Source: an uncultured Clostridia bacterium
GTDB taxonomy: Bacteria; Bacillota; Clostridia; Christensenellales; Pumilibacteraceae
Reading direction: 5' to 3'
Length of the DNA: 7,343 nucleotides
Assembly (NCBI GenBank): GCA_934277845.1
Contig: CAKQVV010000078.1
Coordinates: 1 to 7,343 of the forward strand
Both the position numbers and the translations under genes were made by a program. This document shows positions 1 through 4,682 of this stretch, in pieces; position 1 is the stretch's first letter, and every line of letters begins with the position of its first letter. The notes under the pieces are model-generated. The model saw only the letters and a list, made by a program, of their open reading frames with translations, made no database searches and was not told the DNA's origin.

Positions 1-2
1 GC

Positions 3-884
3 ATGACGATGACCGATAACAGCGGCAACCCGTCGCTTTCCGTCGCGCTTAACGGTTCGGCGCAAACCGCGGAAACCGTTGCCGACGATAAGTTTACCTA
101 CGACGCGGGCGAAAATGCGGCAAGGACCAGCGACTTCACATCTATCAACGACCTGCTCCGCGCCCTCGCCAAAACTTCGGAAAACAGGCACTTCGAGATG
201 AACGCGGACATAGAGTTGCAAATCGTAGGCTCGTGGAAAGTCACGATGAACTTGTCTGTCGCGCTCGACGTAGAAGGCAAAAACACGTTCGTCACGGCAA
301 AACTCGTGAGAAACGACTTCTTCGGCGCAAGCATCGTGTACAAGGATCGCGGCGGCACTTCGTACCTCTGCTACTACGGCGAGAAAGACAACGAAATGTT
401 CTACCTGCACAACGAATACAAAAACTTGATCGGACAAAAGAAGCACGAATACTTCAAGTACACCAAGCAGGAATTTACGGATAGCCTGCTCGAAATCATG
501 CTCAGCGACGTACTCCGCATGAAAGACAGTTACGTCAGCAGTATCAAGGACAGCGCGGGTAGCGGCGAAAAGTCGACCGATCTCAATATCGAGGATCTGT
601 TCACTAGGTATTCCTACTCGAAAGACGGCAGCGGCAACAACGTGTTCAATATCGATCTCAGCCTCAACGCGCTGACCGGCGGTACGATAAAAGACGTTCC
701 GCTCACGATCACAAGCGACGCGTCGGACAATTTCAGGACCATTCACACGAACCTCGACATAAGTATTCTCAACGCAACGCTCGACGCAAGACTTACGAAT
801 TACGCCAAAGAATCGCAAAACGTAAAAGTCGACATGCCTACGCCGGATAATTCGGCTTACGGTTGGTCGAAGTATCACAAGTAA
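3..884 (+). CDS. C-terminal part of a beta-rich, probably exported protein of unknown function (5' end outside window)
   Basis: I do not recognise this gene. The frame is open to the window edge. The first ATG is at position 3, so no ribosome binding site can be seen, and the visible start has neither a signal peptide nor a hydrophobic segment. I read it as the last 293 residues of a longer protein, possibly a secreted or lipid-anchored one. The composition is polar, rich in Ser, Asn, Asp and Thr. Many stretches alternate hydrophobic and polar residues, as in beta strands, for example around residues 65-100 and 215-270; this would suit a lipid-binding half-barrel or another beta-sandwich, but that is inference. 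A more charged, helix-prone stretch lies around residues 135-190. It ends in TAA, followed by a hairpin that should terminate its transcript. No catalytic motif, repeat or membrane segment was seen. Confidence 0.7.
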   Translation: MTMTDNSGNPSLSVALNGSAQTAETVADDKFTYDAGENAARTSDFTSINDLLRALAKTSENRHFEMNADIELQIVGSWKVTMNLSVALDVEGKNTFVTAKLVRNDFFGASIVYKDRGGTSYLCYYGEKDNEMFYLHNEYKNLIGQKKHEYFKYTKQEFTDSLLEIMLSDVLRMKDSYVSSIKDSAGSGEKSTDLNIEDLFTRYSYSKDGSGNNVFNIDLSLNALTGGTIKDVPLTITSDASDNFRTIHTNLDISILNATLDARLTNYAKESQNVKVDMPTPDNSAYGWSKYHK

Positions 885-917
885 GAAGTCGCGCTCATAA
901 GAAACAACATAAACGCA

Positions 918-949
918 AAACGCCCGGAGAATCGACTTCCCGGGCGTTT
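918..949 (+). terminator. Rho-independent terminator-like hairpin after the first gene
   Basis: The arms AAACGCCCGG (918-927) and CCGGGCGTTT (940-949) pair perfectly. After a one-base bulge (A928), GAA (929-931) pairs with TTC (937-939), closing a five-base loop. The run of U is short and lies mostly inside the 3' arm. It sits 33 bases after the stop of the plus-strand gene, so it probably ends that transcript. Confidence 0.75.
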
Positions 950-1006
950 CCGTTGCGGTTTTGCGGGGATATTTTATTCCCTTCACCGATAGTTTTATGA
1001 AAACTT

Positions 1007-1037
1007 AAAAGACGGCAACCCGAAATCGCCGTCTTTT
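1007..1037. terminator. Bidirectional terminator hairpin between convergent genes
   Basis: AAAAGACGGC (1007-1016) and GCCGTCTTTT (1028-1037) form a perfect 10-bp stem with an 11-base loop. Because the arms begin with A4 and end with T4, the hairpin looks like a terminator on either strand. It lies 56 bases past the stop of the minus-strand gene at 1094 and about 120 bases past the stop of the plus-strand gene, so it most likely ends the minus-strand unit and backs up the hairpin at 918-949. Confidence 0.75.
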
Positions 1038-1093
1038 CTCATATATGCGCACTTGCGAATATGTAGTTAATTACAGAAATATACCAAGTGTAA

Positions 1094-1651
1094 TTAATTG
1101 CTTTCAATGTACTCAACTCTGCAACTGGTAACTGTATAAGTCGTATCGCCGTTCGGTCCGCGTAAAATCACGGTAGTATAATCTATAACGTGCGCATACC
1201 ATATCGTATAATAGTAGCCGATAAATCTTGTTTTTAAGTATTGCTGAACACGGATACCGTCAGCAGGTATATAATAATACTTCCACATTACGCTGTTCGA
1301 CAAGTATTCTTTAGAGTAAATAATAAAGCTAGTCATTCCGTCGTACCCTTTGGGAATCTCCGTCAATTTTTCCGACTTAGGATGATTCCATTTTACCTTA
1401 TAACCGTAATACTGTGTCTTATACTCATCCTCGCTCAAGTAAATGATTTCCCACTTCTCTTTTCGACCTGAACCGTGTTTTATCGTTTCACCCGCGCTGA
1501 CTAGTTCTATTGTACTGATCGGCTTAAATAAACTCTCTTTCTTTTGTCCGTTTTCATGTTCTTTTCCGCAACCGTAACAAACCGACCAAACAAGAATTAT
1601 AATAGAAATTGCGACACAAAACCTTTTGACAGACGCAACTTTAACTCGCAT
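1094..1651 (-). CDS. Tyrosine-rich putative lipoprotein of unknown function
   Basis: No family recognised. The 185-residue product opens with basic residues (MRVKVASVKR), then a hydrophobic stretch (about residues 11-24) ending in VCYGCGK. This looks like a lipoprotein signal with Cys28 as the lipid-bearing residue, although Tyr at -2 and Cys at -3 are atypical, so it could instead be a membrane-anchored or secreted protein. The mature part is rich in Tyr (about 19 in 158 residues) and Trp, including YYY runs, and looks beta-rich. The start at 1651 is preferred over an in-frame ATG at 1675 because AAGAGGA (1660-1666) lies 8 bases upstream of it, whereas no Shine-Dalgarno precedes 1675. Only 5 bases separate this start from the stop of the upstream gene, so the two are probably co-transcribed and translationally coupled. 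GC is visibly lower than in the flanking enzyme genes. Confidence 0.8.
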   Translation of the reverse strand: MRVKVASVKRFCVAISIIILVWSVCYGCGKEHENGQKKESLFKPISTIELVSAGETIKHGSGRKEKWEIIYLSEDEYKTQYYGYKVKWNHPKSEKLTEIPKGYDGMTSFIIYSKEYLSNSVMWKYYYIPADGIRVQQYLKTRFIGYYYTIWYAHVIDYTTVILRGPNGDTTYTVTSCRVEYIESN

Positions 1652-1656
1652 CGCAT

Positions 1657-2124
1657 TTATCCTCTTATATCCCATATCGAAACTTCGTCGCCGATTTTCT
1701 TGAAACGCTTGTAACCGATTTCGCGCTTGTGTTCCACAATTTGAAAATGCCCCAAAAATCTACAAGTATAGTTATCCCCGACGCCGTACGGATCGAGTAG
1801 AAACACAAGTCTTGACGGACAAAGTCCCGTTTTCATTTTGCGCTCGTACTTAGTTTTGTCGAAACTGACACAACACTCCTCGATTTCCGTTTCGTCGTCG
1901 TTTATCGTATCAACCCAACGCCAGTCGTCGCTCGTACCGCGCTCTTTGCCGTCAAGATTAACGAACCATGCAACCACCCCCGGAAGTCCCACTCTCGCAA
2001 GCGGCACACCGGACTGCTGATGCCGCTTGAAATCGGTACCGAGTACTTTGTTTATCATGTCGGCTTTGTTCCAACCCGTCCACTCATCCCCGGCTTTTAG
2101 CCTCACAAACTCCTTTTCCATCAT
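1657..2124 (-). CDS. Unrecognised 155-aa protein, first gene of a repressor-controlled unit
   Basis: I do not recognise this protein with confidence. It has no signal peptide or membrane segment and is probably cytosolic. It contains many charged residues, an acidic stretch near residues 73-83 (DTINDDETEIEE), a CC pair at 84-85 and a C-terminal block (about residues 105-152) of the form RLVFLLDPYGVGDNY...RFLGHF...FKKIGDEVSIWD. The F-x-G-x-F plus terminal beta-strand pattern reminds me of PUA/SRA-like barrels that bind nucleic acid or modified bases, but this is a weak impression. The start at ATG 2124 (MMEKEF) is chosen because AAAGGAGG lies 5 bases upstream; the adjacent ATG at 2121 is equally possible, and the longer in-frame extension to 2199 would run across the promoter. 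It is followed 5 bases later by the putative lipoprotein gene. Confidence 0.8.
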   Translation of the reverse strand: MMEKEFVRLKAGDEWTGWNKADMINKVLGTDFKRHQQSGVPLARVGLPGVVAWFVNLDGKERGTSDDWRWVDTINDDETEIEECCVSFDKTKYERKMKTGLCPSRLVFLLDPYGVGDNYTCRFLGHFQIVEHKREIGYKRFKKIGDEVSIWDIRG

Positions 2125-2138
2125 ATAAACCTCCTTTT

Positions 2139-2156
2139 TGCACCTATATGGGTGCA
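2139..2156. promoter_or_regulatory. Operator O1, inverted repeat TGCAC-N8-GTGCA over the transcription start
   Basis: TGCAC (2139-2143) and GTGCA (2152-2156) form a dyad with an 8-base spacer. It covers the predicted transcription start (near 2155) and the leader of the minus-strand unit, directly ahead of its ribosome binding site. The same arms and spacer recur at 2195-2212, which makes it a likely repressor site. The divergent Xre protein is the natural candidate ligand (inference). Confidence 0.65.
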
Positions 2157-2161
2157 TTTTT

Positions 2162-2190
2162 ATTATATTACGGTGCGATAATATTGTCAA
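2162..2190 (-). promoter_or_regulatory. Perfect sigma-A promoter of the 1657-2124 / 1094-1651 unit
   Basis: Read on the minus strand, TTGACA (2190-2185) and TATAAT (2167-2162) are separated by exactly 17 bases. Both hexamers and the spacing match the housekeeping consensus. Initiation is expected near 2155, giving a leader of about 30 bases with a strong AAAGGAGG site. A single GTGCG half-site (2173-2177) lies within the spacer. Confidence 0.85.
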
Positions 2191-2194
2191 GCGT

Positions 2195-2212
2195 TGCACT
2201 TATTCCGGTGCA
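2195..2212. promoter_or_regulatory. Operator O2, inverted repeat TGCAC-N8-GTGCA upstream of the -35
   Basis: This is a second TGCAC-N8-GTGCA dyad, and its arms extend to GTTGCAC (2193-2199) and GTGCAAC (2208-2214). It lies 2-4 bases upstream of the minus-strand -35 box. Its left arm overlaps TTGCAC (2194-2199), which with TAATGT (2216-2221, 16-base spacing) is a possible weak promoter for the divergent regulator. Its centre is 56 bp from that of O1. One protein bound here could act on both divergent genes. Confidence 0.65.
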
Positions 2213-2256
2213 ACTTAATGTAAATAAAAACAATATTAAATTAACCGGTGCAAACA

Positions 2257-2484
2257 ATGAATAAAACTATCGAAAGAAGAATAGGATCTAACGTCAGAAT
2301 ATTGCGTGAAAACGCTGGGCTTACGCAAGACCTGCTCGCCGCGAAACTACAACTGAAAGGTTGCGATATAACGCGTAGCGCGGTCGCTAAAATCGAAGTC
2401 GGTCAACGCCACTTATATCCCGATGAGTTAATCTTCATTAAAGAAATCCTGAATACTACTTTTGATAAACTGCTGGAATACTGA
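2257..2484 (+). CDS. Small Xre/Cro-CI family helix-turn-helix repressor
   Basis: This is a DNA-binding regulator of 75 residues, essentially only the HTH domain. The Xre pattern IGSNVRILRENAGLTQDLLA (about residues 9-28) is followed by a rather long inter-helix segment (LQLKGCDIT), the recognition-helix region TRSAVAKIEVGQR (39-51) and a closing helical part (YPDELIFIKEILNTTFDKLL). This one-domain type with the IEVGQR...YPDEL motif is common in Clostridia. I take ATG 2257 as the start; an in-frame GTG at 2248 would add three residues. Neither has a Shine-Dalgarno sequence. A CCGGTGCAA half-site (2245-2253) overlaps this region, suggesting autoregulation. The gene is divergent from the unit at 1094-2124 and probably represses it through the TGCAC-N8-GTGCA sites. 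It contains no ligand domain or protease-cleavage module. Confidence 0.9.
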   Translation: MNKTIERRIGSNVRILRENAGLTQDLLAAKLQLKGCDITRSAVAKIEVGQRHLYPDELIFIKEILNTTFDKLLEY

Positions 2485-2492
2485 TTTTCCAG
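2473..2492 (+). terminator. Weak terminator candidate overlapping the regulator's stop codon
   Basis: CTGGAA (2473-2478) and TTCCAG (2487-2492) form a 6-bp stem with an 8-base loop that includes the stop codon. It is followed by an AT-rich stretch rather than a clean U run. It is the only hairpin seen between the convergent genes ending at 2484 and 2508, and it is much weaker than the other terminators in the window. Confidence 0.3.
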
Positions 2493-2507
2493 AAATTTAA
2501 TTTATTA

Positions 2508-3695
2508 TCAGTAGCGAACGATATATTTTATCCAACGCCGTGGATTCTCGCCGCATAAGGCGCGCGCTTCTTTTAACTTGCGGAAAGTAATGTCGTTAAG
2601 GTCGGCGGCGAGCATCGAAAGTATGCCGCGAAGTTCGAGTTTGCTCAGAAATTCGGGCGAAATTTTGCTATACCCGAGATGCGTTCCTAAAATATTGCCC
2701 GTGATCGCGCCCGTAGAGTCGCTGTCGCCGGAATGATTGACCGCCGCGCGGATACCCGCCGCGAAATCGTCCTTGTGCCTCAGCGCGCAGTAAACGGCGA
2801 TCGCGAGTGCTTCTTCGGCTACCCATCCTTCGCCTATTTGTTCGATCGCATCGAGATCGTCGATATTCTTGCCTGCCAGTTCGACAGCGAAATTCATCAC
2901 GCTGTCAAACTCGACTATATGCGGAGCATCGGAAAATATTTCAAGCGTAAGTTTAATGGAATCCGCAACCGCTTCTTTTATTTCCGCGCCGTGGAAAAGC
3001 GCCGCTATCATGCTCGTCAGCGCCGCCGCGGGTATGTAGCCCAGCGGGTGTCCGTGCGTAAGCGCCGCAATTTCCGCGCCGACTTCGGCTATACTCTTCG
3101 GCTCGAAAAAATCGGCAAGTACTATTCCGGTCGGCGCGACGCGCATAACTCCGCCGCAGCCTTTGCTGTCGTTACATGGCTCTCTCACGCTCCCGTGTGC
3201 GCCGTTTTTGATTTCGGTTATGCACGTACCGCCGGGCCAGCGCCGCGACCATAACTCGCGAAGTCCCCCGAGCCAAGTACTCGGCATTCCGTCCTCGTCG
3301 ATTTCGTCCTGCGTAATCAACCAGTCAAAGTACGTCACGCGCACGATATTTCTGTACGACCGTAAAAACGAAACGCGCTTGCCGCTGTCTAAACCCGGCT
3401 CCGAACCCGTGCGGGCGAGCGCCACAAGCAGTCCCGCCGCGGTGAACATAGACAGTTGCGTATCGTCGGTAATCCGCGCCTTGCCGAGCGTGAGTTCGTA
3501 ATTCCGAATACCGTCCTTGCCGTAACGCTTTTCTATTTCCGTGCGATCTAAAAATTCCACCGGTGCTCCGAGCGCGTCGCCCGCCGCGCCGCCGATCATG
3601 CAACCCATCGCGCGGTCGAGTTTTCCGTCGCCGGCGCTTACTCTTTTCAGAAGTTCGCTCTCAAACTCCGCAAATTTGTCATTATTTCCCTGCAT
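2508..3695 (-). CDS. ADP-ribosylglycohydrolase (DraG/ARH family)
   Basis: This 395-residue protein belongs to the all-alpha ADP-ribosylglycohydrolase superfamily, whose members use a binuclear Mg centre to release ADP-ribose from modified proteins or small molecules. The family blocks occur in order: GGAAGDALGAPVEF (35-48), TDDTQLSMF (76-84, with the metal-binding Thr76-Asp77-Asp78), SKGCGGVMRVAP (177-188), THGHPLGYIPA (213-223), GWVAEEALAIA (290-300) and NHSGDSDSTGAITGN (320-334, supplying Asp324, Asp326 and Ser/Thr327-328). All expected metal ligands are present, so it should be active. It is somewhat longer than the roughly 300-residue family core. No signal peptide is seen, so it is cytosolic. 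The ATG at 3695 has an AGGGG site 6 bases upstream. The substrate is unknown; no DraT, DarT-like toxin or nitrogenase gene lies nearby. It appears monocistronic. Confidence 0.93.
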   Translation of the reverse strand: MQGNNDKFAEFESELLKRVSAGDGKLDRAMGCMIGGAAGDALGAPVEFLDRTEIEKRYGKDGIRNYELTLGKARITDDTQLSMFTAAGLLVALARTGSEPGLDSGKRVSFLRSYRNIVRVTYFDWLITQDEIDEDGMPSTWLGGLRELWSRRWPGGTCITEIKNGAHGSVREPCNDSKGCGGVMRVAPTGIVLADFFEPKSIAEVGAEIAALTHGHPLGYIPAAALTSMIAALFHGAEIKEAVADSIKLTLEIFSDAPHIVEFDSVMNFAVELAGKNIDDLDAIEQIGEGWVAEEALAIAVYCALRHKDDFAAGIRAAVNHSGDSDSTGAITGNILGTHLGYSKISPEFLSKLELRGILSMLAADLNDITFRKLKEARALCGENPRRWIKYIVRY

Positions 3696-3727
3696 TCCGT
3701 TCCCCTCGCATTTTAATCGTGTTGAAC

Positions 3728-3775
3728 ATTATAAATATTTCGCAATGTTTGTCAAGAGATTTTCGAAAGATTTTC
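3728..3775 (-). promoter_or_regulatory. Strong promoter of the ADP-ribosylglycohydrolase gene with A-tract upstream element
   Basis: On the minus strand, TTGACA (3755-3750) and TATAAT (3733-3728) match consensus with a 16-base spacer. Upstream of the -35 lie two direct copies of GAAAATCT (plus-strand AGATTTTC at 3757-3764 and 3768-3775), 11 bp apart, followed by a longer A/T tract to about 3788. This arrangement resembles an UP element or phased A-tract bend. Initiation near 3721 would give a leader of about 25 bases. Confidence 0.8.
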
Positions 3776-3798
3776 AAAAAATATTTTTACGACAAAAG

Positions 3799-3829
3799 AC
3801 CTTCGCGAAGATTCGTGGAGCGCGAAGGT
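3799..3829 (-). terminator. Hairpin with minus-strand terminator character, function unclear
   Basis: ACCTTCGCG (3799-3807) and CGCGAAGGT (3821-3829) form a perfect 9-bp stem with a 13-base loop. Read on the minus strand, it is followed by CTTTTG and then an AT-rich tract, so it could stop minus-strand transcription just ahead of the ADP-ribosylglycohydrolase promoter. No minus-strand gene lies directly upstream, so it may be an insulator, a regulatory structure or a protein site instead. Confidence 0.35.
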
Positions 3830-3839
3830 ATCGCTTCAA

Positions 3840-3853
3840 TCGCTTATAAGCGA
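3840..3853. repeat. Perfect 14-bp palindrome TCGCTTATAAGCGA in a divergent promoter region
   Basis: The sequence is a spacer-free perfect dyad between the two divergent genes. It is preceded by a partial copy, ATCGCTTC (3830-3837). It could be an operator for the divergently placed Xre regulator, but no second full copy was seen nearby. The 9-base core TCGCTTATA recurs near 6600 in the leader of the ABC operon, which may be chance. Confidence 0.4.
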
Positions 3854-3876
3854 CCTAATGCTAATTACAGTATATA

Positions 3877-3907
3877 TTGACTATCATGCCGACAAAACCG
3901 CTATAAT
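3877..3907 (+). promoter_or_regulatory. Promoter of the second Xre regulator
   Basis: A perfect TATAAT (3902-3907) is preceded by TTGACT (3877-3882) with a long 19-base spacer. The predicted initiation point, six to seven bases past the -10, falls on or next to the GTG start codon at 3914, which implies a leaderless transcript. Confidence 0.7.
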
Positions 3908-3913
3908 CAAAAC

Positions 3914-4120
3914 GTGAAAAGTTTTGGTCAAAATCTCAAAAATTTGCGCGAACAATGCGGCGTAAGTCAGCAAGAACTCGCCGAAAAAATAGGCACCTCA
4001 CAGCCGCGAGTCAGCGAGTGGGAAAACGACAAAGTCGAGCCTACCCTGTATAATATTATCCGCATAGTGAATACGCTTCGGGTATCGTTCGAAGGCCTGA
4101 CCGAGGACGTAACGGCGTAA
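3914..4120 (+). CDS. Small Xre-family helix-turn-helix regulator, probably leaderless
   Basis: This 68-residue single-domain DNA-binding protein has a textbook Cro/CI HTH: FGQNLKNLREQCGVSQQELA (about 4-23), then EKIGTSQPRVSEWENDKVEP (24-43) with the recognition helix around SQPRVSEWE, and a closing helix TLYNIIRIVNTL. It differs from the regulator at 2257 in having the normal short inter-helix turn, so it is a distinct lineage. The start must be the GTG at 3914, because the fold begins at once and no other start lies upstream before the -10. No Shine-Dalgarno sequence is present and the -10 ends six bases earlier. It is divergent from the ADP-ribosylglycohydrolase, sharing a region of about 218 bp that contains the palindrome at 3840-3853; it may regulate that gene or itself (inference). 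A strong terminator follows, separating it from the deaminase gene. Confidence 0.9.
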   Translation: MKSFGQNLKNLREQCGVSQQELAEKIGTSQPRVSEWENDKVEPTLYNIIRIVNTLRVSFEGLTEDVTA

Positions 4121-4140
4121 TAAAATCATAAACGCAATCG

Positions 4141-4182
4141 AAAACACCGATACGGCGGTTCGTTATCGTCGATCGGTGTTTT
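4141..4182 (+). terminator. Rho-independent terminator after the second Xre gene
   Basis: AAAACACCGAT (4141-4151) and ATCGGTGTTTT (4172-4182) form an 11-bp perfect stem with a 20-base loop that can pair weakly inside. TTTTGTTGTT follows as the U-rich tail. It begins 21 bases after the regulator's stop and separates it from the deaminase promoter at 4201. Confidence 0.88.
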
Positions 4183-4200
4183 GTTGTTATGCTTACTCGC

Positions 4201-4229
4201 TTGCATGATTTTCCTCAATATGGTAGAAT
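4201..4229 (+). promoter_or_regulatory. Promoter of the cytidine deaminase-family gene
   Basis: TTGCAT (4201-4206) and TAGAAT (4224-4229) are spaced by 17 bases. A TG dinucleotide one base ahead of the -10 makes it an extended -10 promoter. The leader would be about 20-25 bases. Confidence 0.7.
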
Positions 4230-4258
4230 AATCACAATAAATTCAAGGCGGCAATTAT

Positions 4259-4651
4259 ATGCAAAAAATATGGAATGCGCTTTATGACGAAGCAAAGCGT
4301 GCGCTTAATCCGCGCAAGGTGTCGGATATGGTAGATGCCGGCGGCGTAGCCGCGGCTGTCGAGGCAGGCTCGGGCAAAATCTACGTGGGAGTATGCGTGG
4401 ACTGCGCGTGCGCGCTCGGCATTTGCGCCGAACGCAACGCGATTTTCAATATGATCACCAACGGCGAAAGCACAATTAAACGCGTCGTAGCCATAAACAG
4501 CGACGGCAATATAACGCCGCCGTGCGGGGCATGCCGCGAGCTTATGACGCAAATCATGCCGCAAGACTATAAAGGCATAGAAATTATGCTAGACTACGAG
4601 ACGGAACGCGTCGTCACTCTCGGTGACCTTACGCCAGAATGGTGGATCTAG
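4259..4651 (+). CDS. Cytidine deaminase-family zinc hydrolase
   Basis: This 130-residue protein has the cytidine/deoxycytidylate deaminase signature. The catalytic motif C56-A57-E58 (GICAERNAI) supplies a zinc ligand and the proton-shuttling Glu, and P88-C89-G90-A91-C92 (PPCGACREL) supplies the other two zinc Cys ligands. The all-cysteine zinc site and length are typical of tetrameric Firmicutes cytidine deaminases, which convert (deoxy)cytidine to (deoxy)uridine in pyrimidine salvage. The N-terminal helix and the C-terminal LTPEWWI ending are typical of a clostridial subgroup usually annotated only as cytidine deaminase family, close to blasticidin-S deaminase in form, so the substrate is uncertain. 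The ATG has AAGGCGG, one mismatch from the ideal Shine-Dalgarno, 7 bases upstream. It is flanked by its own promoter and a terminator, so it is monocistronic, and it is cytosolic. Nearby extra cysteines (46, 49, 51) are unusual but are not part of the known motif. Confidence 0.9.
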   Translation: MQKIWNALYDEAKRALNPRKVSDMVDAGGVAAAVEAGSGKIYVGVCVDCACALGICAERNAIFNMITNGESTIKRVVAINSDGNITPPCGACRELMTQIMPQDYKGIEIMLDYETERVVTLGDLTPEWWI

Positions 4652-4682
4652 GATCGACTAAACTTCCCTTTAATAAAAAAAC

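Noticed and set aside
1652..1675. Eight-residue N-terminal extension of the putative lipoprotein, starting at 1675
   Set aside because: There is no ribosome binding site ahead of 1675, whereas the ATG at 1651 has AAGAGGA at 8 bases and gives a standard signal sequence.
2125..2199. Longer N-terminus for the 155-aa protein, starting at 2199
   Set aside because: It would place coding sequence over the perfect promoter and operator, while ATG 2124 has an ideal ribosome binding site.
2139..2252. The repeated GGTGCA motifs as a small CRISPR or satellite array
   Set aside because: The units are only 5-7 bases, irregularly spaced and arranged as dyads, which fits operators rather than an array.
2733..3501. 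Plus-strand open frames opposite the ADP-ribosylglycohydrolase
   Set aside because: They are shadows of a strongly conserved minus-strand gene, with arginine-rich, motif-free translations.
3541..3880. Two overlapping plus-strand frames running from the hydrolase start into the intergenic region
   Set aside because: Low-complexity basic translations that cross the hydrolase promoter; no Shine-Dalgarno and no family resemblance.
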